NCBI RefSeq assembly: GCF_003205875.1
Contig: NZ_PUBZ01000103.1
Coordinates: 62,001-126,000, forward strand
DNA length: 64,000 nt
Origin: Herpetosiphon llansteffanensis
GTDB lineage: Bacteria; Chloroflexota; Chloroflexia; Chloroflexales; Herpetosiphonaceae
Direction: 5' to 3'
This document shows, in pieces, positions 1 to 9,434 of this stretch (its first letter is position 1; each line of letters begins with the position of its first letter). Both the position numbers and the translations under genes were made by a program. Below the pieces are notes generated by a model. The model was given only the letters and a program-made list of their open reading frames with translations, searched no databases and had not been told where the DNA came from.

Positions 1-1
1 T

Positions 2-199
2 CAACGCTATCAGCAACGCAATCGCCCGCTAGAAATTGCCCAACGCGCCGATTTAGCGCAACTTGGGTCCTTGCTTGAACATTGGACTGCAACCATCAAA
101 ACACCGCTCTTGACCCTCGATTGGAGCAGCAATCACTTACCCAATGCACAACAACACCAACTATTGATTGAAACTATTCTGAGCCTATTGAGTATATAA
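2..199 (+). CDS. C-terminal fragment of a protein truncated by the window edge; possibly a deoxynucleoside kinase tail
   Basis: An open frame runs in from the left edge and ends at TAA 197-199, giving about 65 residues. The segment holds an R-x-R-x-x-E-like stretch (RNRPLEIAQ), a helix ending in LLEHW, and TPLLTLDWS. This pattern of basic patch, helix and P-x-L-x-L-D strand resembles the end of deoxynucleoside kinase-type P-loop kinases, but the diagnostic N-terminus lies outside the window, so the family is a guess. That it is coding is fairly likely, from amino acid composition and absence of stops. Confidence 0.45.
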   Translation, partial: QRYQQRNRPLEIAQRADLAQLGSLLEHWTATIKTPLLTLDWSSNHLPNAQQHQLLIETILSLLSI

Positions 200-246
200 T
201 GACGCGATAGGTTTTGTGAGTCTAGATGTGAATTTTGGGAGGTTGT

Positions 247-2310
247 ATGCGTGTTCGTGTTGGTGTGATCATTGCGCTTTTGCTGATGATCACTGTGGGT
301 AAAGTGATTCAAAGCCCTACGTATGTGGCTCAAGCACAACCCCAAACACCAGATCAAACGACGGTTCCTCAGGGCTTTGCCCGCATCCAAGAGCAAGAAA
401 TTAACGACGACCCATTCGATGCTAACGTATTGAGTGGCAGTAATACGGTTGTTCGTGGCTCGATTACCCAACATGATATTGATTATTTTAAAATCGATTT
501 GACTGCTGGCCAACGGCTGGCTTTAGCAACCATTACGCGGGCCAGTATCGCTTCTGGCGATACAACGCTCAGTTTATTCGCCTCCACTGGCAACAATCTT
601 GATCCGACATTAACGCTCATCGAAACCGATTTGAGCGATGGCGTGCATACCAATGGTTCATCGGTGATTAGCTCGCAAGTAATAACCACCACAGGCAGCT
701 ACTATATCCGTGTTCAAGGTGGTACTGTCACCACCGTCATCCAACCCTACGATCTGTATGTGCGGGTCTTGAGCACAAGCGTGAGCGAGCAAGAACCCAA
801 CGATCAAGTGCCACAAGCCATTACGACTCAAGCCAGCATCAGTGGTGTGCTTTCGACCAGCAACGATCTTGATCGCTATCAGTTTAATCTCAATGCTGGC
901 GATACGATTTTCACCACGCTTGATTTTGACCCTGAGCGTGATGGCATAACCTGGAATGGGTTTCTGCAATTTAGCTGGGACGATGCCACATTCGAAGCCA
1001 ATGATGCCAATGCTGTTTCACCAAATGCAGAAGCCAATGTTATGACCGTTAAGCATGCAGGTAGCTATGAAATTGTAATTGGATCGTACGTTGCTGTTGG
1101 CCCGCAAGCCAGCTATTTGGCCCAAGTGCTGATTATCCCAGCAATAACCCAAGCCAACTGCCAAACCGTTACCAGCCAACAATCCCAAGCCATTGGCCCC
1201 AATCGATCAGTCATGCAATCGAGCATAACGGTTGCACAAGCAGCCAATATTGCCGATATTGATGTGCTGCTTGATTTAAACCATAGCTTGATGTCGGAAT
1301 TGGATGTAACCTTGACCGCACCTGATGGCAACGTGGTTGCGCTTTTTACCGATATTGGCAGCGCCCAGCGCCGCAATGTCGATCTCGTGATCGATCAGCA
1401 AGCAGCCTTGCCACTAGGCACCTATAACAATTTGAACGGCGTGCATTTTGCGCCAGAATACAATTTCAGCCTCGATTGGTTTGCAGGCCAACAAGCGCAA
1501 GGCCAATGGACGCTCACCATCTATGATACTGCTGACAGCAATGGTGGCACGCTCAATAGCTGGGGCCTGCGAATTTGTGGCATGCCCGCTCCTGCCGATT
1601 GCCCAACTGGTAAAGCGCGGAGCGTGATTTATAGCAGCCAATTTGAGGCCGATAACGGCGGATTCAGCGCAGGCGATGATGATTTCTCATGGGTTTGGGG
1701 CAATCGCAATGGCCCGCCAATTGGGGGCAACTATAGCGGCGCAAACAGCTGGAACACCAACTTAACTGGCAATTACCCCAATAGCTCGCGCATGGAATTG
1801 TACTCGCCCAATATCGATCTTACCAACGTCAGCGGGCCAATTTATGCAAGTTGGTATCAACGCTATCAACTTGACAATAGCCTGAATGATTTTTATGTCG
1901 TGAGCAAAATAGTACCTTTTTCAAATGTTACACCTTTGTTCGAACATCGCAGCGTCGAGATGCGGACTCAGGTTAACACCCCAACCCAAACGCTTGAGCA
2001 AAGCACTGGTTGGAGTTTGCAACGCCATGATATTAGTAGTGATGCAGGATCGTCACTGCGCTTGAAATGGGATTTTGGCAGTGATTCCGCCGCTAATTTT
2101 GCAGGCATCTCAGTTGATGATGTGGAAATTACTGGTTGTATTGATGCTGGCTTAATTACGCCAACGATCACGCCAACGGCAAGCGTCACGCCAACCCCAA
2201 GCGCAACGCCAATCGTAACCCCAAGCATCACACCAACCCCAAGCGCCAGCCCAACGATTGACCCAGCGCGCTTCTACATCCATCTGCCATTCGTCGTTGT
2301 CGTAAACTAA
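247..2310 (+). CDS. Secreted PPC/P-domain protein with Pro-Thr linker and LPxV-type tail (paralog 1)
   Basis: Secreted or surface protein of 687 aa. ATG 247 is preferred over an upstream in-frame TTG because GGGAGG lies just before it and the signal peptide then begins MRVRVGVIIALLLM. Order of parts: signal peptide (1-30), two pre-peptidase C-terminal-like beta domains (about 45-170 and 180-295; EQEINDDPFDAN, EQEPNDQVPQA), a proprotein-convertase P-domain (about 305-445; LDVTLTAPDGN to TLNSWGLRICG), a MAM/jelly-roll-like region (about 455-630), a Thr-Pro linker and a hydrophobic end FYIHLPFVVVVN. There is no protease catalytic domain, so it is not itself a peptidase. Adhesion or substrate binding is a guess. 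The next gene has the same architecture. Confidence 0.85.
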   Translation: MRVRVGVIIALLLMITVGKVIQSPTYVAQAQPQTPDQTTVPQGFARIQEQEINDDPFDANVLSGSNTVVRGSITQHDIDYFKIDLTAGQRLALATITRASIASGDTTLSLFASTGNNLDPTLTLIETDLSDGVHTNGSSVISSQVITTTGSYYIRVQGGTVTTVIQPYDLYVRVLSTSVSEQEPNDQVPQAITTQASISGVLSTSNDLDRYQFNLNAGDTIFTTLDFDPERDGITWNGFLQFSWDDATFEANDANAVSPNAEANVMTVKHAGSYEIVIGSYVAVGPQASYLAQVLIIPAITQANCQTVTSQQSQAIGPNRSVMQSSITVAQAANIADIDVLLDLNHSLMSELDVTLTAPDGNVVALFTDIGSAQRRNVDLVIDQQAALPLGTYNNLNGVHFAPEYNFSLDWFAGQQAQGQWTLTIYDTADSNGGTLNSWGLRICGMPAPADCPTGKARSVIYSSQFEADNGGFSAGDDDFSWVWGNRNGPPIGGNYSGANSWNTNLTGNYPNSSRMELYSPNIDLTNVSGPIYASWYQRYQLDNSLNDFYVVSKIVPFSNVTPLFEHRSVEMRTQVNTPTQTLEQSTGWSLQRHDISSDAGSSLRLKWDFGSDSAANFAGISVDDVEITGCIDAGLITPTITPTASVTPTPSATPIVTPSITPTPSASPTIDPARFYIHLPFVVVVN

Positions 2311-2319
2311 AAGTGCTTG

Positions 2320-2355
2320 ACTGCTCCAGTTTGGGGGATACCAGACTGGAGCAGT
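2320..2355 (+). terminator. Inverted repeat downstream of the first PPC gene
   Basis: ACTGCTCCAGT at 2320-2330 pairs with ACTGGAGCAGT at 2345-2355 (11 bp, 14-nt loop), starting 10 bp after the stop. No T-tract follows, so it may be an intercistronic stabilising hairpin rather than a strong terminator. Confidence 0.45.
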
Positions 2356-2455
2356 TCCCCCAAATTCACCCTTGCATTTAGCTCAGCCGTAGCCTATGCT
2401 TACCCAATCCCCCAACACTCTTCCCTTAGCAACAGCCTTGGTTTAGGAGGTTTGC

Positions 2456-4717
2456 ATGCGTCTCCGGATTGGGTTTATCGGCCTCATGATCGCTTTGATT
2501 GGGTTAACTGGTAGTTTTCGCAGTTTCAAGCAGGTGCAGGCAGCACCTAGTAACGCAAATGCCCCGCAGATTCAGCAAGCCAGCATCCCGCACGGTGCGG
2601 TAAGAATCAAAGAGCAGGAGAATAACAATACGCCAGCAACCGCTAATCCAATTCTGGCTAGTAGCGCCATTGTACGCGGGAATATCTGGAACGGTGAGGT
2701 TGATTTCTACAGCATCCAATTGCAGGCAGGCCAACGAGTAAGTGCCGCAACGATGACCTCAGCTTCTGCAGGCAGTACCGATAGCTTGTTAAGCCTTTAT
2801 GCACCGAATGGCACAAGCTTGATCGAAACTGATGATGACGATGGGACTTTCGGTAGTCTTGGCTCAGTTATTAGTTCAGCTCCTGTAACAGCGACTGCTA
2901 CCTATTATCTTCGCGTGAGTGGTTTCAACACCGCCCAAATTCGCTATTACGATTTATATGTGCGGATCTTGAGCGAGCCAGCAACTGCGGAAATCGAATC
3001 GAATAATACCATTGCGCTAGCCCAACTGCTCCCAACAAGTGGCTCAATTGCAGGGGTATTATCAAGCACAACTGATGTGGATATTTTCAAATTCAACTTA
3101 AATGCTGGAGATACCATCTATACCAGCCTAGACCTCAACCCTGAACGCGATAGCACAAACTGGGATGGTCGCGTTGGGATTGCCCTATTTAATAATTTTA
3201 TTTTATATGCCAATGATACGAGTACCACCTCGCCACCAAATGCCGAAGCCCATTTTATGACCGTTAAGGAGAGTGGAACCTACTATATTTTTGTTTCAAC
3301 CCTTGCGAGCAGCATTCCTGCAGCAGCTACCTATCTGCTTGATGTGAGCGTTTTTGCAGCAGAACAACAGGCAAATTGCCAAACCTATACCAGCAATGAC
3401 GTTGCCAAAACCATCCCGACAACCACAAGTTTGATCACTTCAAGCTTGACTATTCCTGATAGCTTCTTTATTGCCGACCTTGATGTAAGCATTCAGCTAA
3501 CCCATACCGCTATGATCGATTTGGATGTGCAGTTGCAAGGGCCAGATGGGAATGTTGTTGGCTTATTTAGCGATATTGGCGCAACTACCCAAACTACAAT
3601 GAATCTTGCTTTAGATGATGATGCAGCGATCCCAATTGGATCATTCACAGTCGTAGCTGGAATGCACTATAGTCCTGAGTCGACCTATCGCCTCGATTGG
3701 TTTGATGGCGGGCGAAGCGCAGGCACATGGACATTATTGATTCATGATGATTTTGCAGGCAACGGTGGAGTGCTGCAAAATTGGAGCATCCGTGCTTGCG
3801 CAGCACCACCAGCCAACTGCCCCGATGGCACAACCCTAACAACCATCACCAGCAACGATTTTGAGGCCAACGATGGTGGCTTTACCCACAGCGGTATCAA
3901 CGATTCATGGGAATATGGCACCCCAAGCGCCGCGCCACTGATTGGCAGCTACAGCGGGGTTAATAGCTGGAAAACCAACCTTGATGGCCCATATTTGGCC
4001 AGTAGCGTAGCTAACCTGCTCTCGCCAGCCATTAATATTCCTAACCTTGCTGGTCCAGTCTATCTGCAATGGCACCAACGCTATCAATTGGAAAATGCTT
4101 CGTTTGACCATTACACAGCCGCTATTGGCACAGGAATTATTACCAAGACCTTATATGAATTTGATGCAGCAACCATGACCAACCAGGTTGGCAGTGCAAA
4201 CACCACCTATCAAGCAAGCACGGTTTGGAGCCGACAATTGCATGATATTAGCGAGTTCAAAGGCCAGTCGGTGCGAACACTCTATCACCTTGATACCAAT
4301 AGCACGATCCAGTTAGCTGGAGTTGCGATCGACGATTTCCAAATTCTGGGTTGTGTCGGATTGCCAACCGCGACCCCAACCGAGGTGCCAACCGCAACCA
4401 ATACGCCGATTGTTAGCGAAACTCCAACCAATACCGTCATGCCAACCGAAACAGAAACGCCAAGCATCACGCCAACCGAAACCAACACCCCAACCAATAG
4501 CCCAACGCCAAGCATCACGCCAACGGGGAGTGTGAGTGTTACGCCAACACCAAGTAATACACCAACCAATACGCCAACAATTACCGTTTCGCCAACCAAC
4601 ACCAGTACGCCAACAATTACCGTTTCGCCAACCAATACGCCGAGCGTCACCCCAAGCGCAACCACCGGCCCAACTCTGATTCCGGTCTATCTGCCGTGGG
4701 TTAGTAAAGAAGCATAA
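2456..4717 (+). CDS. Secreted PPC/P-domain protein with Pro-Thr linker and LPxV-type tail (paralog 2)
   Basis: Tandem paralog of the preceding gene, 753 aa, started by ATG 2456 behind a strong AGGAGG. It has a signal peptide, two PPC-like domains ([13 protein letters not shown] and [13 protein letters not shown] open them), a P-domain ([25 protein letters not shown]), a MAM/jelly-roll-like region beginning [11 protein letters not shown], then a longer Thr-Pro linker (about 640-735) of T-P-T-N-T/S-I-T-P units and the end [13 protein letters not shown]. The linker has expanded relative to paralog 1. No catalytic domain is visible. The shared tail (LP followed by hydrophobic residues) recurs in Chloroflexota secreted proteins and may be a sorting or anchoring signal, which is inference. 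Confidence 0.85.
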   Translation: MRLRIGFIGLMIALIGLTGSFRSFKQVQAAPSNANAPQIQQASIPHGAVRIKEQENNNTPATANPILASSAIVRGNIWNGEVDFYSIQLQAGQRVSAATMTSASAGSTDSLLSLYAPNGTSLIETDDDDGTFGSLGSVISSAPVTATATYYLRVSGFNTAQIRYYDLYVRILSEPATAEIESNNTIALAQLLPTSGSIAGVLSSTTDVDIFKFNLNAGDTIYTSLDLNPERDSTNWDGRVGIALFNNFILYANDTSTTSPPNAEAHFMTVKESGTYYIFVSTLASSIPAAATYLLDVSVFAAEQQANCQTYTSNDVAKTIPTTTSLITSSLTIPDSFFIADLDVSIQLTHTAMIDLDVQLQGPDGNVVGLFSDIGATTQTTMNLALDDDAAIPIGSFTVVAGMHYSPESTYRLDWFDGGRSAGTWTLLIHDDFAGNGGVLQNWSIRACAAPPANCPDGTTLTTITSNDFEANDGGFTHSGINDSWEYGTPSAAPLIGSYSGVNSWKTNLDGPYLASSVANLLSPAINIPNLAGPVYLQWHQRYQLENASFDHYTAAIGTGIITKTLYEFDAATMTNQVGSANTTYQASTVWSRQLHDISEFKGQSVRTLYHLDTNSTIQLAGVAIDDFQILGCVGLPTATPTEVPTATNTPIVSETPTNTVMPTETETPSITPTETNTPTNSPTPSITPTGSVSVTPTPSNTPTNTPTITVSPTNTSTPTITVSPTNTPSVTPSATTGPTLIPVYLPWVSKEA

Positions 4718-4740
4718 GTAGCCTAGCGATTTCAGCGTCA

Positions 4741-4774
4741 GCAACCCGTGGTACAAGCCACGGGTTGCTTTTTT
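4741..4774 (+). terminator. Rho-independent terminator after the PPC gene pair
   Basis: GCAACCCGTGG (4741-4751) and CCACGGGTTGC (4758-4768) form a perfect 11-bp stem with a 6-nt loop, followed by six T. It lies 23 bp after the stop of the second PPC gene. The rest of the gap to 4949 shows nothing clear. Confidence 0.9.
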
Positions 4775-4949
4775 GGCCTAGCCGATCGATGTGAAGATTT
4801 GATGTAGGATTGGCTAAATGCTGAATGAGCAAAAGCCCAATTAACCGCCATTTTTCTAAACCACCATTTAGCCTACGTTAGCCTGCGTTTTAGCTAAATC
4901 TTGCTACAATACAAGCAGCAATATAAACACGCAGCTACGAGGAATCGTT

Positions 4950-6059
4950 ATGAGTAATCCAAAACGGACCGTCGGTTTCGGCGGCTTGATCATTGCCGCC
5001 TTAGTGCTTTCAGGGGTTGGTGGTGGCATGGTTGGGGGCGTGGCAGGCTATCGCTTGGCCCAAGTTGATCAAACGGCAACGGCGGTTGTCGTTACCCCAA
5101 CCACTGCCAACCCCCAAACCAACGCCAATCTGACGGCCCAACCAGTCGTCGCCAATAGCAATGATGCGGTGGTGCAAACCGTCGCCAATGCCTCGCCAGC
5201 AGTGGTCAAAATCATCAGCACCGTTGCTGGTGGTCAGGCTAGCGGTTCAGGCGCAATCATCAACGAAGATGGCTACATCATCACCAATAATCACGTCGTT
5301 GAAGGTCAAAACCGCTTGCAAGTTATCTACTCCGATGGCACAAGCCACAATGCAGAGCTGATCGGCACCGACGCTTTTTCGGATATTGCGGTTATTCGCG
5401 TGCTCGATGCGGTACCAGCCACAATTTCCTTGGGCAATTCGGATGAATTAAAGCCTGGCGAGACGGTCGTCGCCATCGGCAGCCCGCTTGGTAAATTTCA
5501 AAACAGCGTCACCGTCGGGGTTGTCAGTGCCCTTGATCGCACCATCGATCGCATGGAAGGCTTGATTCAAACTGATGCGGCGATTAACCATGGCAATAGC
5601 GGCGGCCCGTTGATCAGCCTCAAAGGCGAAATTGTTGGCATCAACACGTTGGTTGTGCGCGGCGATGTTGGCAGCATCGATGAAGCGCAAGGCTTAGGCT
5701 TCGCAGTGCCATCGAATATTGTGCGCGAAGTAAGCGATGCCTTGATTGCCAATGGCCAAGTGGTTCGGCCTTATATGGGCATTAGCTACGAGCTACTTTC
5801 GCCCGAAACCGCCGAGCTTGGAATTGCCAATGGTAAAGGGGCTTTTGTAACCAACGTCGATGAAGGCACACCCGCCCGCCGCGCAGGCATTAGCCGTGGC
5901 GATATTATTCTGGCGGTCAATGGCGAGGAAATTACCCAACGCCATTCGTTGCAACGCCTGTTGTTGCAATATAAGCCAGGCGATACCGTGACGGTAACGA
6001 TTGAGCGCAACAGCCAACAACAAGAGGTGCAAATTACGCTCACCGAACGTCCATCCTAA
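4950..6059 (+). CDS. HtrA/DegP-like membrane-anchored serine protease with PDZ domain
   Basis: Envelope quality-control protease, 369 aa. An N-terminal membrane segment (about 10-35, Gly-rich) is followed by a Thr/Asn-rich spacer, a trypsin-like domain and one PDZ domain (about 265-365, LLSPETAELG to GDTVTVTIERN). The catalytic triad is visible as His115 (TNNHVVEG), Asp145 (FSDIAVIRV) and Ser217 (HGNSGGPL). A single PDZ and a membrane anchor fit the DegS/HtrA-like group rather than periplasmic DegP. The start ATG has GAGGAATCGTT before it. It stands alone between two terminators. Confidence 0.92.
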   Translation: MSNPKRTVGFGGLIIAALVLSGVGGGMVGGVAGYRLAQVDQTATAVVVTPTTANPQTNANLTAQPVVANSNDAVVQTVANASPAVVKIISTVAGGQASGSGAIINEDGYIITNNHVVEGQNRLQVIYSDGTSHNAELIGTDAFSDIAVIRVLDAVPATISLGNSDELKPGETVVAIGSPLGKFQNSVTVGVVSALDRTIDRMEGLIQTDAAINHGNSGGPLISLKGEIVGINTLVVRGDVGSIDEAQGLGFAVPSNIVREVSDALIANGQVVRPYMGISYELLSPETAELGIANGKGAFVTNVDEGTPARRAGISRGDIILAVNGEEITQRHSLQRLLLQYKPGDTVTVTIERNSQQQEVQITLTERPS

Positions 6060-6089
6060 AACCGCAAAACCACCACAACTCTGCTACAA

Positions 6090-6119
6090 AGCCTCTCGTT
6101 TGCAAACGAGGGGCTTTTT
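6090..6119 (+). terminator. Terminator between convergent HtrA and S66 peptidase genes
   Basis: AGCCTCTCGTTTG pairs with CAAACGAGGGGCT (one mismatch, almost no loop) and is followed by TTTTT. It sits between two convergent genes, 31 bp after the HtrA stop and just before the minus-strand stop at 6125. Confidence 0.85.
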
Positions 6120-6124
6120 GCTGC

Positions 6125-7108
6125 TTACGATTCAAGCATTGCAGGTTCTTGCAGTTCCAAATGCAAATTGGTTGCATTAAGCGTCGCTTGGATGCCAATT
6201 GGCAGCGGCAGCATCGCTTGATTATGTCCAAAATCCACCTCTGCCAGAATTGGAAAATCGTAGTCGGCCAGCACTGCAAGGATCGCCTCGCGTGGCGTTG
6301 GATCAGTCGCACTCTCGCCAAAATATTGATTAATCCAAATCAATTTGCCAATAACCATCCCACTAATCTGATCAAGCACGCCTAAAAGTTTGAGCCGCGT
6401 GAGATCAATCGTCAAATCATACAGCGTCGTTCCTAGTTCTTCCCAAAAAAAGATTGCCCCCTCAAACCACGCTGGTTCAGGCCAATAACGCGTTCCTGCA
6501 AGCGCAACCAATCGTTTGAGATTGCCGCCAATCAAGCGACCAGTCGTCAGCCCTGGCCGCCAGCACTCCCACTCGCTCAAGTGCGGCAATGGTCCTAATG
6601 CAGCGCTACTCAACAGCAGTTGGCGATAGAGATTGGTCAAACGATCATGCTGTTCTGGTGCAAGTTTGGCCCAATAATGCCCAAAGCCATCCTTGAGATC
6701 GTTGGTATGCAAGCCACTCTGGGCGCATTGAGATAACATTGCCCATTGATAGAGGGTTGTATCGCTCATGCCGAGAAATGGTTTCGGATTGGCCGCAATT
6801 AGTTGATAATCGAGATAATCCAACACGCTGAGCGCCGAGAAGCCACCAGTAAGCGCAATAATTGCCCGCACCGCAGGGTTGGCAAACATGGCGTTAATAT
6901 CGGCAGCCTGCTCTTGCGGTGTGCCAGCCGACCACCAACGACGGGTCTGAATGGTTGCGCCTTCGATCACCTCGAAGCCCAACATGCGCAACGTTGCGAT
7001 TCCAGCAGCATAGTCTGCTTGCCAATCGGCAAAAAGTGGTAACGACGATGCAACGACCCCAATGGTATCGCCTAGTTTGAGCGACTGTGGTTTGATCAGA
7101 AACGGCAT
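6125..7108 (-). CDS. LD-carboxypeptidase / MccF-like peptidase (family S66)
   Basis: Cytoplasmic serine peptidase of the S66 family, which trims murein L,D-peptides (LdcA) or cleaves microcin C-type conjugates (MccF). The 327-aa protein starts LKLGDTIGVVASS, has the nucleophile-elbow region ALTGGFSALSVLDYLDY, then PKPFLGMSDTTLYQWA and a C-terminal half with EGAIFFWEELG and MVIGKLIWINQYFGE. ATG 7108 is chosen over ATG 7114 because GAAGGG lies 6 nt before the former. Within S66 the MccF-type versus murein role cannot be decided from the sequence. Confidence 0.85.
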   Translation of the reverse strand: MPFLIKPQSLKLGDTIGVVASSLPLFADWQADYAAGIATLRMLGFEVIEGATIQTRRWWSAGTPQEQAADINAMFANPAVRAIIALTGGFSALSVLDYLDYQLIAANPKPFLGMSDTTLYQWAMLSQCAQSGLHTNDLKDGFGHYWAKLAPEQHDRLTNLYRQLLLSSAALGPLPHLSEWECWRPGLTTGRLIGGNLKRLVALAGTRYWPEPAWFEGAIFFWEELGTTLYDLTIDLTRLKLLGVLDQISGMVIGKLIWINQYFGESATDPTPREAILAVLADYDFPILAEVDFGHNQAMLPLPIGIQATLNATNLHLELQEPAMLES

Positions 7109-7255
7109 GCGCATCCCTTCATAGAATCAACTGCTCCAATGTAGCGATAATGGGTTGAACTAGCATTGGCCTAGCGATGGATTTATGGCATAGCACTTGC
7201 CCTTTACACACGGTTTAGAATGACAGACGAAACTTAACCCGAAGGAGTATAGAAA

Positions 7256-7642
7256 ATGCGTCGTTGGTTTGTAAGTCTGAGCCTTTTGCTATTGCTCGCT
7301 GGCTGTTCAGGCAGTAGCATTGCCACCCAAGTTTCCGATACAGTTCAACAATTAAGCGAAACCTCAGTCCAAGATTTAGTTAATCGTTTATCGGGCATTG
7401 AAGAAGCGGTGCGCAACAACGATTGGGAACGCACTCGGGCCTTGTTTAGCACCGTCGAGCAAGGTTGGAATGCCCTGCGCGTGCCAGTCGAGGCCGCCTT
7501 CCCCGATATTGCCAGCAATATTCAAGCCCAAATTGATCGCTTGAGCCAAGCCTTGAGCGTCGAACTGCCAAGCTCAGAAGAAGTTCGCGCCGGTTTATCC
7601 GACCTGCGTGATCAATTGGTGGCCTTATTACAAGCACTATAG
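7256..7642 (+). CDS. Small predicted lipoprotein of unknown function
   Basis: A 128-aa protein with a lipoprotein signal (MRRWFVSLSLLLLLAGCSGS; lipobox LAGC, Cys17). The mature part is mostly acidic amphipathic helix (SVQDLVNRLSGIEEAVRNND and later) with no catalytic motif seen. The start is supported by AAGGAG 9 nt upstream. It lies just before the osmoprotectant transporter genes but has its own apparent start and is not obviously part of that operon. Function not recognised. Confidence 0.8.
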   Translation: MRRWFVSLSLLLLLAGCSGSSIATQVSDTVQQLSETSVQDLVNRLSGIEEAVRNNDWERTRALFSTVEQGWNALRVPVEAAFPDIASNIQAQIDRLSQALSVELPSSEEVRAGLSDLRDQLVALLQAL

Positions 7643-7703
7643 AGCTACTTTTTGGCCTAAATTGTGGTATGCTTTTTGAGGTTTCCAGCATAGAGGAATC
7701 GGT

Positions 7704-8357
7704 GTGAGTGAATTTCAGCAGGCCTTGGCGTATGCGCTTGAGCCGCGCAATTTGGCGCGATTAAGCGCAGCACTCAGTCGGCATGGGCAGCTTGTGGCCA
7801 GTGCGATGGCAATTGCACTGCTGCTTGGGTTGCCGTTTGGCTGGTGGAGCAGTCGTTCGCGGATCATTAGTGCGCTTGCGATCAATACGACGAATATCCT
7901 GCGGGTCATTCCAAGTCTTGCCATCCTCTTTCTTTTCGTTGCGATTCCTGGCTATGGCCTGAGCATTCGTTCGGCAATCGTGGCGCTGACAATTTTGGCC
8001 TTACCACCCATTTTGATCAATACCAATGCTGCTTTTCGCACGCTCAACCCAGCGGTGCGCGAAGCAGCCAAAGCCATGGGCATGCCAGCCTGGCTGCAAT
8101 TATGGCGGGTCGAATTGCCTTTAGCTGCGCCAGTCATCCTCTCGGGCATTCGTATCGCCTTGGTTGAGGTGATTGCCAGCGCAACCTTGGCAGCCTTTAT
8201 TGGGGCTGGCGGGCTAGGCAGTTTTATCACCTTAGGATTTAGTATGAGCCGCGTCGATATTTTGCTTGTTGGCGCTATTCCGGTGGCATTGCTGGCCATC
8301 GTGGCCGAAATCGTAATGGCGGGGCTGTTGCGATGGGTACGACCACCACAGTTTTAG
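7704..8357 (+). CDS. Osmoprotectant ABC transporter permease (OpuCB/OsmW type)
   Basis: Inner-membrane subunit of a glycine betaine/choline/carnitine-type importer, 217 aa, GTG start with AGAGGAATCG upstream. Five to six hydrophobic segments and the binding-protein-dependent permease motif EAAKAMGMPAWLQLWRVELP (the EAA loop that contacts the ATPase) are visible. It opens a four-gene set: permease, binding protein, ATPase, second permease. Two separate permease genes are characteristic of OpuC-like systems. Confidence 0.9.
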   Translation: MSEFQQALAYALEPRNLARLSAALSRHGQLVASAMAIALLLGLPFGWWSSRSRIISALAINTTNILRVIPSLAILFLFVAIPGYGLSIRSAIVALTILALPPILINTNAAFRTLNPAVREAAKAMGMPAWLQLWRVELPLAAPVILSGIRIALVEVIASATLAAFIGAGGLGSFITLGFSMSRVDILLVGAIPVALLAIVAEIVMAGLLRWVRPPQF

Positions 8358-8378
8358 TTTGTTTGGACAGGAGGATTC

Positions 8379-9323
8379 ATGCGACGTTTCATCCAGCGAA
8401 CGGTGTTGCTCACGCTTTTGATGACGATCATAGCAGCGTGTGGCGATAATGCAACCAGCACCAGCGTCCCAAGCGGCAATAGCACTCCCGCGCCGAGTGG
8501 CAGTGAAAATCAAGTGATTCGAATTGCCTCAAAGAATTTTACCGAGCAATTTATTGTTGGCGAAATGTACGCCCTGATCTTGGAGCAAGCAGGCTACAAA
8601 GTTGAGCGCAAAATTGGCCTAGGCGCAACCGATGTCGCTCAAGCAGCCATGGAAAAAGGCGAGATCGATATTTATCCCGAATATACGGGCACTGGTTTAT
8701 TGACCGTGCTCAAATTGCCCACCCAAACCGATCCCAAAGCTGTCTACGAAACGGTCAAAAAAGGCTATGCTGAACAATTCAAAATTGCTTGGCTCGATCC
8801 AGCGCCAATGAACAATACCCAAGCGTTGGCCATGACCAAGGAAGGCGCTCAGAAATTTGGCATTATCACAATCTCCGATATGGCAGCCAAAGCTGGCGAA
8901 TTGCGCATGATCGGCCCACCAGAATTCCAAGAGCGCGAAGATGGTTTGCCAGGCATTCAAGCCAAATATGGCAACTTCGAGCTCAAAGAATATGTGCCCG
9001 TTGATCCAGGCCTCAAGTACAAGGGCTTGGTCGAAGGCAATGCTGATGTGGTTGTGGCCTTCGGCACCGATGGCGAAATTGCTAACTATGGCTTGGTCGT
9101 CTTAAAAGATGATCGCGCCATGTTCCCACCCTACCAAATCGCGCCGTTGGTTCGCCAAAGTGTCTTAGATGCCAATCCTAAAGTGGCCGAGTTGCTCAAC
9201 GCCTTGGCTCCTAAACTCGATGATGCCACCATGCAAAAACTCAACTTCGAAGTCAGTGGCAATAATCGCAAGTACGAAGATGTGGCCAAAGAGTTCTTAA
9301 CCGCTCAAGGCTTGCTCAAATAA
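8379..9323 (+). CDS. Osmoprotectant-binding lipoprotein (OpuCC/OsmF type)
   Basis: Solute-binding lipoprotein of 314 aa. Signal peptide with lipobox IAAC (MTIIAACGDN), a Ser/Pro-rich spacer, then an OpuAC-type domain opening IRIASKNFTEQFIVGEMYAL and containing IDIYPEYTGTGLLTVL, motifs typical of quaternary-amine binding proteins. It lies 21 bp after the first permease. An AGGAGG precedes the ATG. Confidence 0.92.
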   Translation: MRRFIQRTVLLTLLMTIIAACGDNATSTSVPSGNSTPAPSGSENQVIRIASKNFTEQFIVGEMYALILEQAGYKVERKIGLGATDVAQAAMEKGEIDIYPEYTGTGLLTVLKLPTQTDPKAVYETVKKGYAEQFKIAWLDPAPMNNTQALAMTKEGAQKFGIITISDMAAKAGELRMIGPPEFQEREDGLPGIQAKYGNFELKEYVPVDPGLKYKGLVEGNADVVVAFGTDGEIANYGLVVLKDDRAMFPPYQIAPLVRQSVLDANPKVAELLNALAPKLDDATMQKLNFEVSGNNRKYEDVAKEFLTAQGLLK

Positions 9324-9330
9324 GCGAATT

Positions 9331-9396
9331 GGCGTGCCCGCAGCTTAACTTTCACCATTCATTGCCACAAAAGAGGGGTTAAGCTGCGAGCACGCC
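9331..9396 (+). other. Long stem-loop between the binding-protein and ATPase genes
   Basis: Arms 9331-9349 (GGCGTGCCCGCAGCTTAAC) and 9378-9396 pair over 18 of 19 positions with a 28-nt loop. It starts 7 bp after the stop of the binding-protein gene and has no T-tract. Such hairpins after a binding-protein gene commonly protect the upstream mRNA segment and lower expression of downstream genes. That role is inferred here. Confidence 0.7.
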
Positions 9397-9434
9397 ATCA
9401 CGGCCAATCGTTCTAGGATCAGGGAGTAGCAGGT

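Noticed and set aside
4285-4756. Minus-strand frames rich in Val-Gly or Trp-Arg-Asn across the Thr-Pro linker
   Set aside because: Low-complexity shadows of the repeated linker codons of the PPC protein; similar shadows occur opposite the linkers at 22740-22950, 61566-61949 and 62700-63050.
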